Below are positions 40,046 through 48,791 of a DNA stretch of 64,000 bases, in pieces. The position numbers and the translations under genes were made by a program. The DNA comes from Dyadobacter luteus (GTDB taxonomy: Bacteria; Bacteroidota; Bacteroidia; Cytophagales; Spirosomataceae), in assembly GCF_003383615.1 (NCBI RefSeq), contig NZ_QNUL01000013.1, positions 62,001-126,000 of the forward strand. The letters are read 5' to 3'. Position 1 is the stretch's first letter. Each line of letters starts with the position of its first letter. A model generated the notes under the pieces. The model saw only the letters and a list, made by a program, of their open reading frames with translations, did not search any database and was not told where the DNA came from.

Positions 40046-41149
40046 TTATAATTTTATCCCGAAACTGAGCATATTTACTTTAGGCCCGCGGTTTGTCTCA
40101 TGTAACGTGTTTAAATCGTAGTTGACAAAAAGATCGACAAAATTCCGGAAGCCTATCTCAGCAGCCACACCATACCGAAAATCATTCAGGTAATAGTTGA
40201 CTCTTTCACGATCATTATCCTTAGTTCCTACCCTTCTCACCTTAGTGTAGCTACCCAATCTGTAACCTCCATACATACCGGCACTCACATAAGAAATAAA
40301 AGAATTCTTAAAACTTACGGTTGGCATTAAAGACAAATTTACATTCGGAACAACCAATTTACTTTTTCTCAGCTCTACCTCATTACCATTGTTGTCCTCC
40401 ACCAGAGGAAAATCTACTCTGTCGGTCAACTTCGTAATCGTGTTGTTCCCGTCGTACATCAGATTAAACCAGGAAAAATCAATTCCGAAATCAAGATGAA
40501 AGCCTGCTTTCTGCCCTCTGGCAATTTTCGCACTTGCAATATAACCAAGGCTTACAAAACGGGAACCAAACGGACGCAGATCGTAATCTTCCTTATTGTA
40601 AATTCCTCCGGGATCATTTGATCCGTAAGTATTTAGTCCCAAAGCGAAAGCAAAACCTTTTCTTGGACTGGACCCGACACGTGAACGATGAAAATTCTTG
40701 CCAATACGCTTATAATCTTTGTCTTTATCACCATCGTCGTCATCGTCATTGTCATCATCATGATCTCTCACTGACACACCATCTGCATCAATTCTTACCT
40801 CTGTATCGCCATCTTTTACATGTACTCCCCTCACTCCAATGCGTACATAATCTTCATCCGATTTGTCCTTCAGATATCGTTTGCCATCCACTTCTTCTCT
40901 CAGAAAGGTGGTGTCTGAACGGGACGAATCCAGCTTCACATGCAAATCTCTCAATAATGCATTCAGATCATACCTCATGATCTTATCCAGCTCCGACTTG
41001 TTTTCGCCGTAGATAATCAAGCGTGTTTTATTGCCGAACGTAACGATGATCGAGTCTTTTTCCGCCACACGCATTATTCCTGATGCTTTAACTCCGGTAA
41101 ACGCGCAGCATAACGCAATAACAATGGCTACATATAATTGCTTTTTCAT
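40046..41149 (-). CDS. Outer-membrane beta-barrel protein with Asp-rich linker
   Basis: A 367-residue exported protein. Signal peptide (1-22, ending GVKA), an N-terminal domain with repeated short strands (about 25-130, including VRIGVRGVHVKDG and VRIDADGVSVRDH), an acidic linker of alternating Asp with a few Asn/Gly/Lys (about 133-147), and a C-terminal beta-barrel of the PorT/OmpW-like porin type (about 160-367; alternating aromatic strands, ending VNMLSFGIKL). Last gene of a cassette with an ECF sigma factor and a putative anti-sigma factor, so it may be a target or sensor of that system. No exact family assigned. Confidence 0.82.
   Translation of the reverse strand: MKKQLYVAIVIALCCAFTGVKASGIMRVAEKDSIIVTFGNKTRLIIYGENKSELDKIMRYDLNALLRDLHVKLDSSRSDTTFLREEVDGKRYLKDKSDEDYVRIGVRGVHVKDGDTEVRIDADGVSVRDHDDDNDDDDDGDKDKDYKRIGKNFHRSRVGSSPRKGFAFALGLNTYGSNDPGGIYNKEDYDLRPFGSRFVSLGYIASAKIARGQKAGFHLDFGIDFSWFNLMYDGNNTITKLTDRVDFPLVEDNNGNEVELRKSKLVVPNVNLSLMPTVSFKNSFISYVSAGMYGGYRLGSYTKVRRVGTKDNDRERVNYYLNDFRYGVAAEIGFRNFVDLFVNYDLNTLHETNRGPKVNMLSFGIKL
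40733..40775. repeat. GAT/GAC microsatellite encoding the Asp tract
   Basis: A run of GAT, GAC and AAT-type triplets (seen on the plus strand as repeated CATCGTCGT units) encodes the acidic linker of the outer-membrane protein. Triplet-only variation would change tract length without frameshift. Confidence 0.7.
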
Positions 41150-41161
41150 GGCTTCTGATTT

Positions 41162-41923
41162 TTAAAATTTAGTTCTTTCTTTTAGGTTCTGATATTTTTC
41201 CGAGACCTTTTCTTCACCGTCTCTCAAACGGCCATCCACACGTGCTACTACCTCTTTAGGATTGAATCCAACTTCTTTCCAATCCACAGATTCACCGTGT
41301 TTCACATTTTTCAACTGGCGGAAGATTTTACTCAATCGGGATGACTTTTCCTGTTCGATTTCCATCTTAGGTTCCGACACATTTACTACAATCGTTCTGT
41401 TTTCTGATTCGTTTTGCGCCACGGATTTTACACTGGCTATTTCAGGAACAGACTCAATCTCAGGATAACTCAGCTCCTCGCTGGTATCTATTGTTTGAAT
41501 TTCTTTTTTGGTAACCGATTCAACAACAGCAATCATGGGCTGTGTAACCTGTTTTTCAGATACATTCTCATTTTGTTGAACCTGTATCTTTTCGATATAC
41601 TTTTCAGCTGACTTAGCGATCTGGCTGGTTTCTCCTGTTGGCAGGCTATCCACAGTTACGGAAGGATTGACGATTGTTTTATCCTCAGTGGGCAAACTTG
41701 TTTTCACTGCCAGTTCCGACCCGACATTTCCTGCCTCATTCATCCAGATCACATAACCTGCAAGTAGCGTCACCACCACACCTGCGGCCATATACCAAAC
41801 CAGCAGAGGTAATCGCTTTTCTTCTTTTACAGGTCTGATACGTTCCCATGCAGCAGCAGAAGGAGTGCGCTCAATACCTTCCAGCTTCTTTTTGAAAATA
41901 TCATCAATAGGATGCTTTTTCAT
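41162..41923 (-). CDS. Putative anti-sigma factor, single-span membrane protein
   Basis: A 253-residue protein with a short cytoplasmic N-terminus (about 1-37: DDIFKKKLEGIERTPSAAAWERI, a pattern common at the start of Bacteroidota membrane anti-sigma proteins), one membrane segment (about 41-60) and a long, low-complexity Glu/Val/Ser-rich periplasmic part (about 65-253). No zinc-binding anti-sigma motif is seen. Its start overlaps the sigma factor gene by 20 bases, implying coupled translation and a direct partnership; the anti-sigma role is inferred from this context. Confidence 0.72.
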   Translation of the reverse strand: MKKHPIDDIFKKKLEGIERTPSAAAWERIRPVKEEKRLPLLVWYMAAGVVVTLLAGYVIWMNEAGNVGSELAVKTSLPTEDKTIVNPSVTVDSLPTGETSQIAKSAEKYIEKIQVQQNENVSEKQVTQPMIAVVESVTKKEIQTIDTSEELSYPEIESVPEIASVKSVAQNESENRTIVVNVSEPKMEIEQEKSSRLSKIFRQLKNVKHGESVDWKEVGFNPKEVVARVDGRLRDGEEKVSEKYQNLKERTKF

Positions 41924-42494
41924 ATTCTACTTTTTTTTTAAATCCTTGCTCCCATTCCAAAACCATCTTTTGCAGCAAAGCCCGGGCTCTATGCAATTGT
42001 GATTTTGAAGTACTCTCACTAATTCCCAGCATTTCCGCGATTTCAGCATGGCTGTAGCCTTCAATAGCGTATAAATTAAAGACCGTTCGGTAACCCACCG
42101 GCAAATCGCCGATCAGGCTCAGAAGTTCCTCAGCATTCAGATTCTCATCAGCCAGCGAATAATCCGGAATATTAGCTGCTTCGTCTGACAAAGTATCTTC
42201 CAGCATTCTCTTCTGTTTTCTGAGATAACCGAGTGCTTCATTTACCATGATTCTCCGGATCCAGCCTTCAAAACTACCTTCTTCAGAAAACTGATCAATC
42301 TTACTGAAAACGCGCATGAAACCTTCAATCATAATGTCCTCTGCAATCATTTCATCACAGGCATAGCGGAAACATAACCCCAGCATGCGGGAGCTATATT
42401 TTTCGTACACTTGCCGCTGTGCCTTCGGATCTTGCTTCCTGAGCGCTTTGACGAGCTGTGCTTCCTGATTAAAAAATGATAGAATTCGACCCAT
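41904..42494 (-). CDS. ECF-type RNA polymerase sigma factor
   Basis: A 196-residue sigma-70 family factor with region 2 (about 25-95; QVYEKYSSRMLGLCFRYACDEMIAEDI, FEGWIRRIMVNEALGYLRK) and region 4 (about 128-180; GYRTVFNLYAIEGYSHAEIAEMLGISESTSKSQLHRARALL). Regions 1 and 3 are absent, as in extracytoplasmic function factors. It directs transcription of a small regulon, probably including its own cassette. Divergent from murI across about 240 bases. Confidence 0.93.
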   Translation of the reverse strand: MGRILSFFNQEAQLVKALRKQDPKAQRQVYEKYSSRMLGLCFRYACDEMIAEDIMIEGFMRVFSKIDQFSEEGSFEGWIRRIMVNEALGYLRKQKRMLEDTLSDEAANIPDYSLADENLNAEELLSLIGDLPVGYRTVFNLYAIEGYSHAEIAEMLGISESTSKSQLHRARALLQKMVLEWEQGFKKKVEYEKASY

Positions 42495-42701
42495 TCAGAA
42501 TATTGATTTCAACCACAAGATGCTGCTGTACGTGGTTCAGGTTGCATGGCTTTCTTATTTTTTCACAAATCACTTCCGGTTTTTTCGAAATCGCCAAAAA
42601 AATGAATCGTAATAAGCTTTTAATCAGCATTTTAAAACATAAATAAAAAGTTAAAAAAAACTTATTTATTCACTAAAAATAATATTCTCCCAGCGATCTT
42701 T

Positions 42702-42709
42702 TAGTTTTG
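42702..42709 (+). promoter_or_regulatory. -7 box for murI
   Basis: TAGTTTTG fits TAnnTTTG; the -33 element is not conserved. It lies 25 bases before the ATG at 42734 and overlaps the alternative TTG start at 42707, which argues for the ATG as the true start. Confidence 0.5.
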
Positions 42710-42733
42710 ACAGAAAATAAACCAAAGCATAAG

Positions 42734-43543
42734 ATGTTTGATTCAACGGCTCCTATCGGGATTTTTGACAGCGGTATAGGTGGTATGACTGTAGCCAGTG
42801 CTGTAACAAGACTGCTACCCAAAGAGAATACAATCTACTTTGGCGACACGGCTCACTTGCCTTATGGAGATAAGTCAACAGCCGCCATTCAGGCCTATTC
42901 TATCAAAATTTGCAATATGCTTCTGCAACAGAACTGTAAGCTGATTCTTATCGCTTGTAATTCTGCCTCAGCAGCAGCTTTCGAATTGGTGAGAGAATAT
43001 GTGGGTAGTAAAGCCTGGGTACTCAATGTGATTGATCCTGTTGTAGATTATATCAAGGAGCATTACGATGGAAAAACGATTGGTCTGATAGGTACCAAAC
43101 AAACCGTATTATCCAATGTATATAAAAAGAAAGTTGACGCTCTGAATAAAAATATCCAGCTTAAATCTCTGGCAACGCCCTTGCTGGCTCCTATGATTGA
43201 AGAAGGTTTTTTTGATAATAACATTAGCGAAAGCATCATAGCCAGCTATCTTTCCGATCCTGCCTTGGCGGAGATAGAGGCTTTGATTCTGGGTTGTACC
43301 CATTATCCGTTGATCAAACAGCAGATCGGGGCTTTTTATGGAAACAAAGTAGAAATCCTTGATACTTCGGAAATCGTCGCCAATTCGCTGAGAGCATTAC
43401 TTGAACAGCATTATCTCATTAATGACAAAGGAGAAGGCAAACGGAATTTTTATGTCTCCGATTATACCCTTTCCTTTGAGCAATCCACTAATATATTCTT
43501 CGGTAAGCAAATTCAGTTGGAGCATTACCCTCTATGGGAGTAG
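42734..43543 (+). CDS. murI: Glutamate racemase
   Basis: A 269-residue enzyme converting L- to D-glutamate for peptidoglycan. The two catalytic cysteines Cys75 (in IACNSASA) and Cys188 (in LGCTHYPL) and Asp11 (in GIFDSGIGG) are intact. Start chosen at the ATG at 42734: it gives normal family length, while the upstream TTG at 42707 would put the -7 promoter box inside the coding region. Its stop is one base away from that of the convergent glycosidase gene. Confidence 0.94.
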   Translation: MFDSTAPIGIFDSGIGGMTVASAVTRLLPKENTIYFGDTAHLPYGDKSTAAIQAYSIKICNMLLQQNCKLILIACNSASAAAFELVREYVGSKAWVLNVIDPVVDYIKEHYDGKTIGLIGTKQTVLSNVYKKKVDALNKNIQLKSLATPLLAPMIEEGFFDNNISESIIASYLSDPALAEIEALILGCTHYPLIKQQIGAFYGNKVEILDTSEIVANSLRALLEQHYLINDKGEGKRNFYVSDYTLSFEQSTNIFFGKQIQLEHYPLWE

Positions 43544-43544
43544 C

Positions 43545-46067
43545 CTATTCCTGATATACAATTTTAAGAGGTTCGAGTAGTCCGGAAGGCATAGGTTGCC
43601 ATGAAGAGGCATCGAACTTCTTATAGGTAATATCCGCCACATTGATATCATAAAATTTCTTCCAGTCGGGGAGCTGTTTATCGCGCAGGCGCATGTAATT
43701 GGCCGAAAGATTGGTAACTTCTATTTCCATCTTATTACCTTTCTCCTTCAAAATTCCGGATTGTATATCTGCGATGAATGGTATAGACCAAAATGTTCCC
43801 AAAACTTTACCATTGATTTTAACTGTTGCTACTTCCCTCACATCTCCCAGGTCGAGTTGTAAGCCTTTTTTTGTCAGTACCGACTTAGGCACATCGAACG
43901 TGACCGTATATCTGGCAGTACCGGAAAAATAAACGGCAGAATCTGATAGCTCTGTCCAGGATCCAAGCTTTTGTAATTTAGCTGTTTCAGGCAGAGACGG
44001 GCGACCTTTGAGGAATGTAATATCCCAATTCCCTGAAACAGGCACCGACTTGACCTTGCCTTTGACATTTGAAACAATTGCAACTCCTGATTCCTCTTCC
44101 AGAAAACAAGATTGACCTGGTAATAGCTTCAAATAAACCTGAGCTATTCCTGCACTGTCTCTTTTTGCCAATACAGAGATCCCATTCAGAGGATCATTTT
44201 TAGCCGCTACTTTGATCTTACCAAGCGATATCCAACCTTCTGTAAAAGCGTTACCTAAATTCGATACGAAGTAAATGACTTTGCCATTTTTTATCTTCCG
44301 GATATAAGAGAGACCCTTTTTTGATACTTCCTCCTGCACAACACCATTTTGGGCTAGCAATTTATCTACATCAGTACCTACCTGTACGGTATTTTTCCTG
44401 GATAGCTGAACCACGTTCTCCAGGAATGTTTTCTGCCTTTCATCGTGTTTGCCAAAGCCTGCAACCTGCTCAGGTGTTTTACCCTGAAAAATGATTTTAC
44501 CTCCAGCCTGCGCAAGCCTAAGAAGCGACGCCAATGTTTCCTCGGGCATATAGGTTTCCGACGGAATAATCAAAGTTTTATAGCTGGTGGCTCCTGACGC
44601 CAGATTCCCTTTAGAATCCACTTTCAGTCTTTCCAGTTGCCTGTCAGATACAAAATCGAAAGAGTACCCGTCCTTCCAGAGTTGCTGTGTCAGCTTGCCG
44701 AATGGAAGATCAAGCAACCATCTGTCTACGTGATGTACCTCCAGCAAATGCACACCGCCAGACGATCGTGCAGGCTTTGCCCAAAGATCGTGTATCGGAA
44801 AATAGACCAGTACATCATTATCGGGTTTACTCTCCTGCAAAATACTCTGGCACTTTTCTACGTATTTGTTCAACAAATGAAAATGCTCTGCAAAATGGGA
44901 AGTAGGTCCATAGTTAGTTGAGGCATAGAACAGCCAACCCGGATAAGGGTCATTGATGGGAGAATAGGTCGTTCCGTGATAAAATATGTGGTTAATACCC
45001 GATACAAACAACTCGTCAATCTGAGGTTTGATCTGAGATAAAGAAACTTTAAAATGATTGGCAAGCCAGGTGCTGGTTTCAGAACTCACCAGTTTTTTGC
45101 CTGAAAAATGCGCTGCTGACGATGCGAATTTCATAGCCAGAGGATTTGGTGTACCAAATTGTTTGATCGAATAATCAGGATCTACCCGAAGGCCGGGAAT
45201 GGGAAAACGACTTGTACCGAAAGATTCTGTTTCGGGGATATCGGACTCATCATACAAATCCAGCAAATTCCCCGGAGATCCGTGCGCCTGGTAACGCGTT
45301 TTAAACCCATGATCTCTGCTCCACTTCGTCCAGCTATTCGCATAACGTTCTCTCAGTAACTCTGCCAATGTTTGCTGATAATCTATCCTGACGAGCCCGG
45401 CATTTTGTTTGTTGACAGAATCTTTCAGAAGAGTCAGATTAGGCCTTAAATCATATCCTCTTCTTTTTTGAAATTCAGTGAGAAAATCCTCTGTCCAGTT
45501 GGCACCATAAGCTTCGTACGAATCCATATACATGGATCTTGGTTTTTCCCTGACTGCAGAAAATGCCGAATCAAATCTGGTGAGGTATTGCGACATGGCA
45601 GACTTATGAAACGGATTAAATACCAATCCTTCTCCACCTGGTGCGGCACGCTTCACCATTTGCTTCGTATTCTTTACAGACGGTGCACCATCTACTACTT
45701 CCATTTGTAGAGCGCCCAGCTCTGTACTAACGTTAGGTCCGCCAAACGGCCAGCCAGTACCAGTTGTCATATCTACTCCTAAGCCAAGCTTCTTACCTTC
45801 TGCAACTGTATACTCCATCATCTCCAGCCATTTTGGGCTCAGGAATGGAATGAAATCTTTCTCTGCTCCCTTGGCACCGTAAATCGGGATGATATGAACT
45901 CCCCCCAAACCGGATTTTTTAAAAATATCCAGCTGAGCTTTAATGTCCTGTTTTTTAACAGCACTCCCCATCCACCACCAGTACGTCCAGGGCCTGGCTG
46001 TTGAAATATTCTGAGCGTTCACAGTTAACGCAAAGCTCATCAAGCATAACAATATTCTAAGACGCAT
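43545..46067 (-). CDS. GH106-like glycosidase (alpha-L-rhamnosidase family)
   Basis: An 840-residue exported glycosidase. I use the ATG at 46067 because it begins a clear signal peptide (about 1-19, ending TVNAQ); the frame runs on to a TTG at 46085. The N-terminal RPWTYWWWMGSAV, GLGGVHIIPIYGAKG and MTTGTGWPFGGP motifs match family GH106, whose members remove alpha-L-rhamnose from plant polysaccharides such as rhamnogalacturonan. C-terminal part (about 690-840) is a galactose-binding-like sandwich. No SusC/SusD transport pair is adjacent, so it is an isolated degradation gene. Substrate is inferred. Confidence 0.82.
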   Translation of the reverse strand: MRLRILLCLMSFALTVNAQNISTARPWTYWWWMGSAVKKQDIKAQLDIFKKSGLGGVHIIPIYGAKGAEKDFIPFLSPKWLEMMEYTVAEGKKLGLGVDMTTGTGWPFGGPNVSTELGALQMEVVDGAPSVKNTKQMVKRAAPGGEGLVFNPFHKSAMSQYLTRFDSAFSAVREKPRSMYMDSYEAYGANWTEDFLTEFQKRRGYDLRPNLTLLKDSVNKQNAGLVRIDYQQTLAELLRERYANSWTKWSRDHGFKTRYQAHGSPGNLLDLYDESDIPETESFGTSRFPIPGLRVDPDYSIKQFGTPNPLAMKFASSAAHFSGKKLVSSETSTWLANHFKVSLSQIKPQIDELFVSGINHIFYHGTTYSPINDPYPGWLFYASTNYGPTSHFAEHFHLLNKYVEKCQSILQESKPDNDVLVYFPIHDLWAKPARSSGGVHLLEVHHVDRWLLDLPFGKLTQQLWKDGYSFDFVSDRQLERLKVDSKGNLASGATSYKTLIIPSETYMPEETLASLLRLAQAGGKIIFQGKTPEQVAGFGKHDERQKTFLENVVQLSRKNTVQVGTDVDKLLAQNGVVQEEVSKKGLSYIRKIKNGKVIYFVSNLGNAFTEGWISLGKIKVAAKNDPLNGISVLAKRDSAGIAQVYLKLLPGQSCFLEEESGVAIVSNVKGKVKSVPVSGNWDITFLKGRPSLPETAKLQKLGSWTELSDSAVYFSGTARYTVTFDVPKSVLTKKGLQLDLGDVREVATVKINGKVLGTFWSIPFIADIQSGILKEKGNKMEIEVTNLSANYMRLRDKQLPDWKKFYDINVADITYKKFDASSWQPMPSGLLEPLKIVYQE

Positions 46068-46146
46068 CGTAAACAATTTTTTCAAGTAAAGACGACCTCA
46101 CTCTTTCTTACCCTACTTTATCCGCTTTTTTTACGGATAATCTGAA

Positions 46147-46180
46147 ATAAAAAAAGCGAAACCATTTTCAGGTTCCGCCT
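46147..46180 (-). terminator. Terminator of the respiratory operon
   Basis: On the minus strand an eight-base stem (46171-46178 with 46156-46163, one G-U pair in RNA), a seven-base loop, then a run of T interrupted once. It lies about 28 bases past the last gene of the 46-63 kb operon and before the glycosidase gene. Confidence 0.9.
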
Positions 46181-46205
46181 TCTACATATTCATGGTGGTG
46201 ATAAA

Positions 46206-46490
46206 CTAATTCTGAGAATAGGCATGCTTTATACGCGAATTCACAAACTCACGTGCCGCCTGATCTCTTTTACTATTCCGGTACCAGAGATAGCCAATAA
46301 CCGCTACAATAAGGTATGGCATCACAAAAAGATATACAATTCCTGTGTTCAAGCCTACCCCTACGTTATTTCTTCCGTTTCCTATTGTACTTTCCACTGA
46401 ACCACGGCACATAGCGCACTGCGCCCAGGTATCTACAGATGATAATACCAGCATCGCCAGCATTCCGAATAAAACAGCTGTCTTTTTCAT
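46206..46490 (-). CDS. Small membrane protein with CxxC motif
   Basis: A 94-residue protein with a signal peptide (about 1-23, ending TWAQ), a CAMC motif right after the predicted cleavage site, and one membrane segment (about 47-67). It overlaps the DUF420 gene by four bases (ATGA-type junction), the last gene of the oxidase operon, so it may assist copper or disulfide handling during oxidase assembly. That role is inferred only from position and the cysteine pair. Confidence 0.75.
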   Translation of the reverse strand: MKKTAVLFGMLAMLVLSSVDTWAQCAMCRGSVESTIGNGRNNVGVGLNTGIVYLFVMPYLIVAVIGYLWYRNSKRDQAAREFVNSRIKHAYSQN

Positions 46491-47032
46491 ACGTAATATG
46501 GACTAATCATCAAATATACAACCACCCCGCTGATACTTACATACAACCATATCGGAAAAGCATATTTCACTGCCTTTCTGTGCTGAGCCAGCTGGTTGGT
46601 ATACCCAAAATAAACTGCCCTTAACACAAACCATACAACACCTATTGAAAGCACAATGTGTGAAATCAATAAAAAATAATAGGTAAAACGCAGTACCGCT
46701 CCTTCTCCTCCAAATGGAGTTGACGGATTCGAAATATGGTAAAGCACATAACAAACAAGGAAAACTGCGCCCAAACCAAAAGCTGCGGTCATCATTTGCC
46801 GATGTCCGTTTGCATTGCCCTTCTTAATATGATAATATCCCACTATCAGACATATCGCAGTCAAGGAGTTAATCACACCAATCACATGTGGAAGCACCCT
46901 TGTCCATTCACCAAGCTCCACCTTTTGTCTTATTCCTAAAATAGCCGCTACCGCTATCGGTATTGCTACTGCCAGAATATTAATAATGCGTTCGTATTTT
47001 TTCTGATCTTTATCAAGCATTAAAGTCGCCAT
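46487..47032 (-). CDS. DUF420 membrane protein, oxidase assembly candidate
   Basis: A 181-residue protein with about five membrane segments and conserved His residues (HVIGVINSLTA, YYFLLISHIVLSI) that fit the DUF420 family, related in role to the CtaM-type oxidase assembly factors of Gram-positive bacteria. Located three bases after the SCO-like gene and overlapping the next gene by four bases. Confidence 0.85.
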   Translation of the reverse strand: MATLMLDKDQKKYERIINILAVAIPIAVAAILGIRQKVELGEWTRVLPHVIGVINSLTAICLIVGYYHIKKGNANGHRQMMTAAFGLGAVFLVCYVLYHISNPSTPFGGEGAVLRFTYYFLLISHIVLSIGVVWFVLRAVYFGYTNQLAQHRKAVKYAFPIWLYVSISGVVVYLMISPYYV

Positions 47033-47035
47033 AAC

Positions 47036-47641
47036 CTATTTCACTAAACCTCTTTTTTCACCTAAATCTAAAATCTTTATTTCCGCCATCAAACGATCTG
47101 TTTCGTCATGGCTGGCGCCGTTATAATAACCTCTGATCCTCCCTTCCTTATCAATAAGTATCCATCTGTTATCTCTGTCACCAACTACAGTTTTGCCGGG
47201 ATCCTGGTAATCCCACAACAAAACGCTCGTGCGATCCCCGTCCACTAATTTAACACTCCGCCAGCCATCTTTCCAGCCTCTCACGGATGCATCAACAATT
47301 GTATCACTTACCAACATCACATTCAAATCTTTGATTCCCTCTGTAAGACCGTAAATTCTATCCAGATTATCATGCATCACCTCGCAGCTATCAACACAAT
47401 TCGGTTCGAAATAGCTTATTACAGTCAGTTTATCTCTGAATTTATAACCGCCTATATCGGGAAGCGCATAAAATACCGTGTCACCTCTTTCAACCTTGAT
47501 CTGCCCGGCTGCATTTTTAACCGGATGAAAATAAGGGATATTGTAGTGGTTCGTAGTAAAGAACCTCAGGAAGCCAAAAACCAAAGCCGGTATTACTAAT
47601 GTTACAATCAGTAATCCGGCTTTGACATATTTCTTTATCAT
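47036..47641 (-). CDS. SCO1/SenC-family protein, divergent
   Basis: A 201-residue membrane-anchored (about 9-28) thioredoxin-fold protein. The copper-binding CxxxC motif is present (Cys82 and Cys86, in PNCVDSCEVMHDNL). However the usual copper-ligand histidine before the last beta strand is not seen: the segment reads VGDRDNRWILIDKEGRIRG. It may deliver copper to CuA of the oxidase subunit II or act as a thiol reductant. It sits between subunit IV and the DUF420 gene within the oxidase operon. Confidence 0.85.
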   Translation of the reverse strand: MIKKYVKAGLLIVTLVIPALVFGFLRFFTTNHYNIPYFHPVKNAAGQIKVERGDTVFYALPDIGGYKFRDKLTVISYFEPNCVDSCEVMHDNLDRIYGLTEGIKDLNVMLVSDTIVDASVRGWKDGWRSVKLVDGDRTSVLLWDYQDPGKTVVGDRDNRWILIDKEGRIRGYYNGASHDETDRLMAEIKILDLGEKRGLVK

Positions 47642-47647
47642 TTATTC

Positions 47648-47977
47648 TTAACCAAAAATGGCATCGTAGATCGCCTGACCTTCAAGTAAAAGTGCAAGAA
47701 TTAACCATGCAACAAATATAATCGGCACTAGTATCGACCAAATCAGGGACTTTGCTTCGTGTTTTAAGTGCATAAACTCACCCACGATATAGAACGCTTT
47801 CACAATTGTCATTACGATGAAGATTGTAATCTTCAAAACACCGTGAGGGACAGTAAATGCGATAAGGAATTCTAGAGCAGTAAGGATCAACAAGATCCAG
47901 AAAGTTTTCCAGATTGCTTTGCGTTGCTCAGCACCCGCGTTAGGATCCTGGTTATGTATATGATGTGCTTCTGACAT
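47648..47977 (-). CDS. Cytochrome c oxidase subunit IV family protein
   Basis: A 109-residue protein with three membrane segments (about 22-42, 47-70, 78-100) and the FIVMTIVKAFYIVGEFMHLKHE motif of the bacterial oxidase subunit IV (CtaF/CoxD-type) family. It is an accessory subunit of the aa3 oxidase, encoded 31 bases after the first subunit III gene. Confidence 0.9.
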   Translation of the reverse strand: MSEAHHIHNQDPNAGAEQRKAIWKTFWILLILTALEFLIAFTVPHGVLKITIFIVMTIVKAFYIVGEFMHLKHEAKSLIWSILVPIIFVAWLILALLLEGQAIYDAIFG

Positions 47978-48008
47978 GATATCTAAGAATTAAGAGGTTT
48001 CGGGAAGA

Positions 48009-48779
48009 CTAAACCAGATAGAAGAATGTAAATACGAATACCCAAACAAGGTCTACAAAGTGCCAGTATAAACCTACTTTTTCAACCATTTCATAACTTC
48101 CGCGTCTGTCGTAAAGACCAGTTGCCGTACGGAAGAAAATAAGGATATTCAAAACAACCCCACTGAATACGTGCGTTCCATGGAAACCAGTAATGAAGAA
48201 GAAGAAGTCTGCAAATGCAGCAGGACCATATTGATTCTCAATAAGATTTGCTCCAAAGACCGTTTTGGTTACTTCTACCCCCTTCTCGATTACAGTGAAG
48301 ACAGAACCTGAATCAGTTCCGTGAATAAAGTGAGCCCATTCCCAAGCCTGGCATCCAAGAAAAGTAAAACCACCAAGGATAGTCCAAAGCATATATTTTT
48401 CAACGCTGGCACGATCCATACGATGTCCCGCTTCCACTGCCAATACCATCGTTACGCTACTAGCAATAAGTATGAACGTCATGATACCTACAAATACCAA
48501 AGGCAACGACATCCCATGTAAAAACGGAACAGCCTCGTAAACCTTTTCAGGAATTGGCCAATATAAGTTTGAAAACGTAAAATCAGCAAAATCACCTGAA
48601 AACGCGGGAAAACTAAATCTCTGATACCCGTACGCTACCAATAAGGCAGAGAATGTAAAAGTATCCGAAATGAGGAAAAACCACATCATTAGTTTACCGT
48701 AACTCGCTTTCATAGGCTCAATACCTCCCATCCACATTTTGGGTTCTACCGAGCCAGGTGTTGTTACATGTGCAGCCAT
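48009..48779 (-). CDS. Cytochrome c oxidase subunit III
   Basis: A 256-residue protein with seven predicted membrane segments, the conserved GFTFLGCQAWEWAHF and FFITGFHGTHVFSGVVLN motifs and the C-terminal YWHFVDLVWVFVFTFFYLV of heme-copper oxidase subunit III. Second of two subunit III genes in tandem, 12 bases after the shorter one. Confidence 0.93.
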   Translation of the reverse strand: MAAHVTTPGSVEPKMWMGGIEPMKASYGKLMMWFFLISDTFTFSALLVAYGYQRFSFPAFSGDFADFTFSNLYWPIPEKVYEAVPFLHGMSLPLVFVGIMTFILIASSVTMVLAVEAGHRMDRASVEKYMLWTILGGFTFLGCQAWEWAHFIHGTDSGSVFTVIEKGVEVTKTVFGANLIENQYGPAAFADFFFFITGFHGTHVFSGVVLNILIFFRTATGLYDRRGSYEMVEKVGLYWHFVDLVWVFVFTFFYLV

Positions 48780-48791
48780 TGGTGAAAATTA

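Noticed and set aside
42707..42733. TTG start for murI
   Set aside because: It lies inside a TAGTTTTG promoter box and adds residues outside the family; the ATG at 42734 fits.
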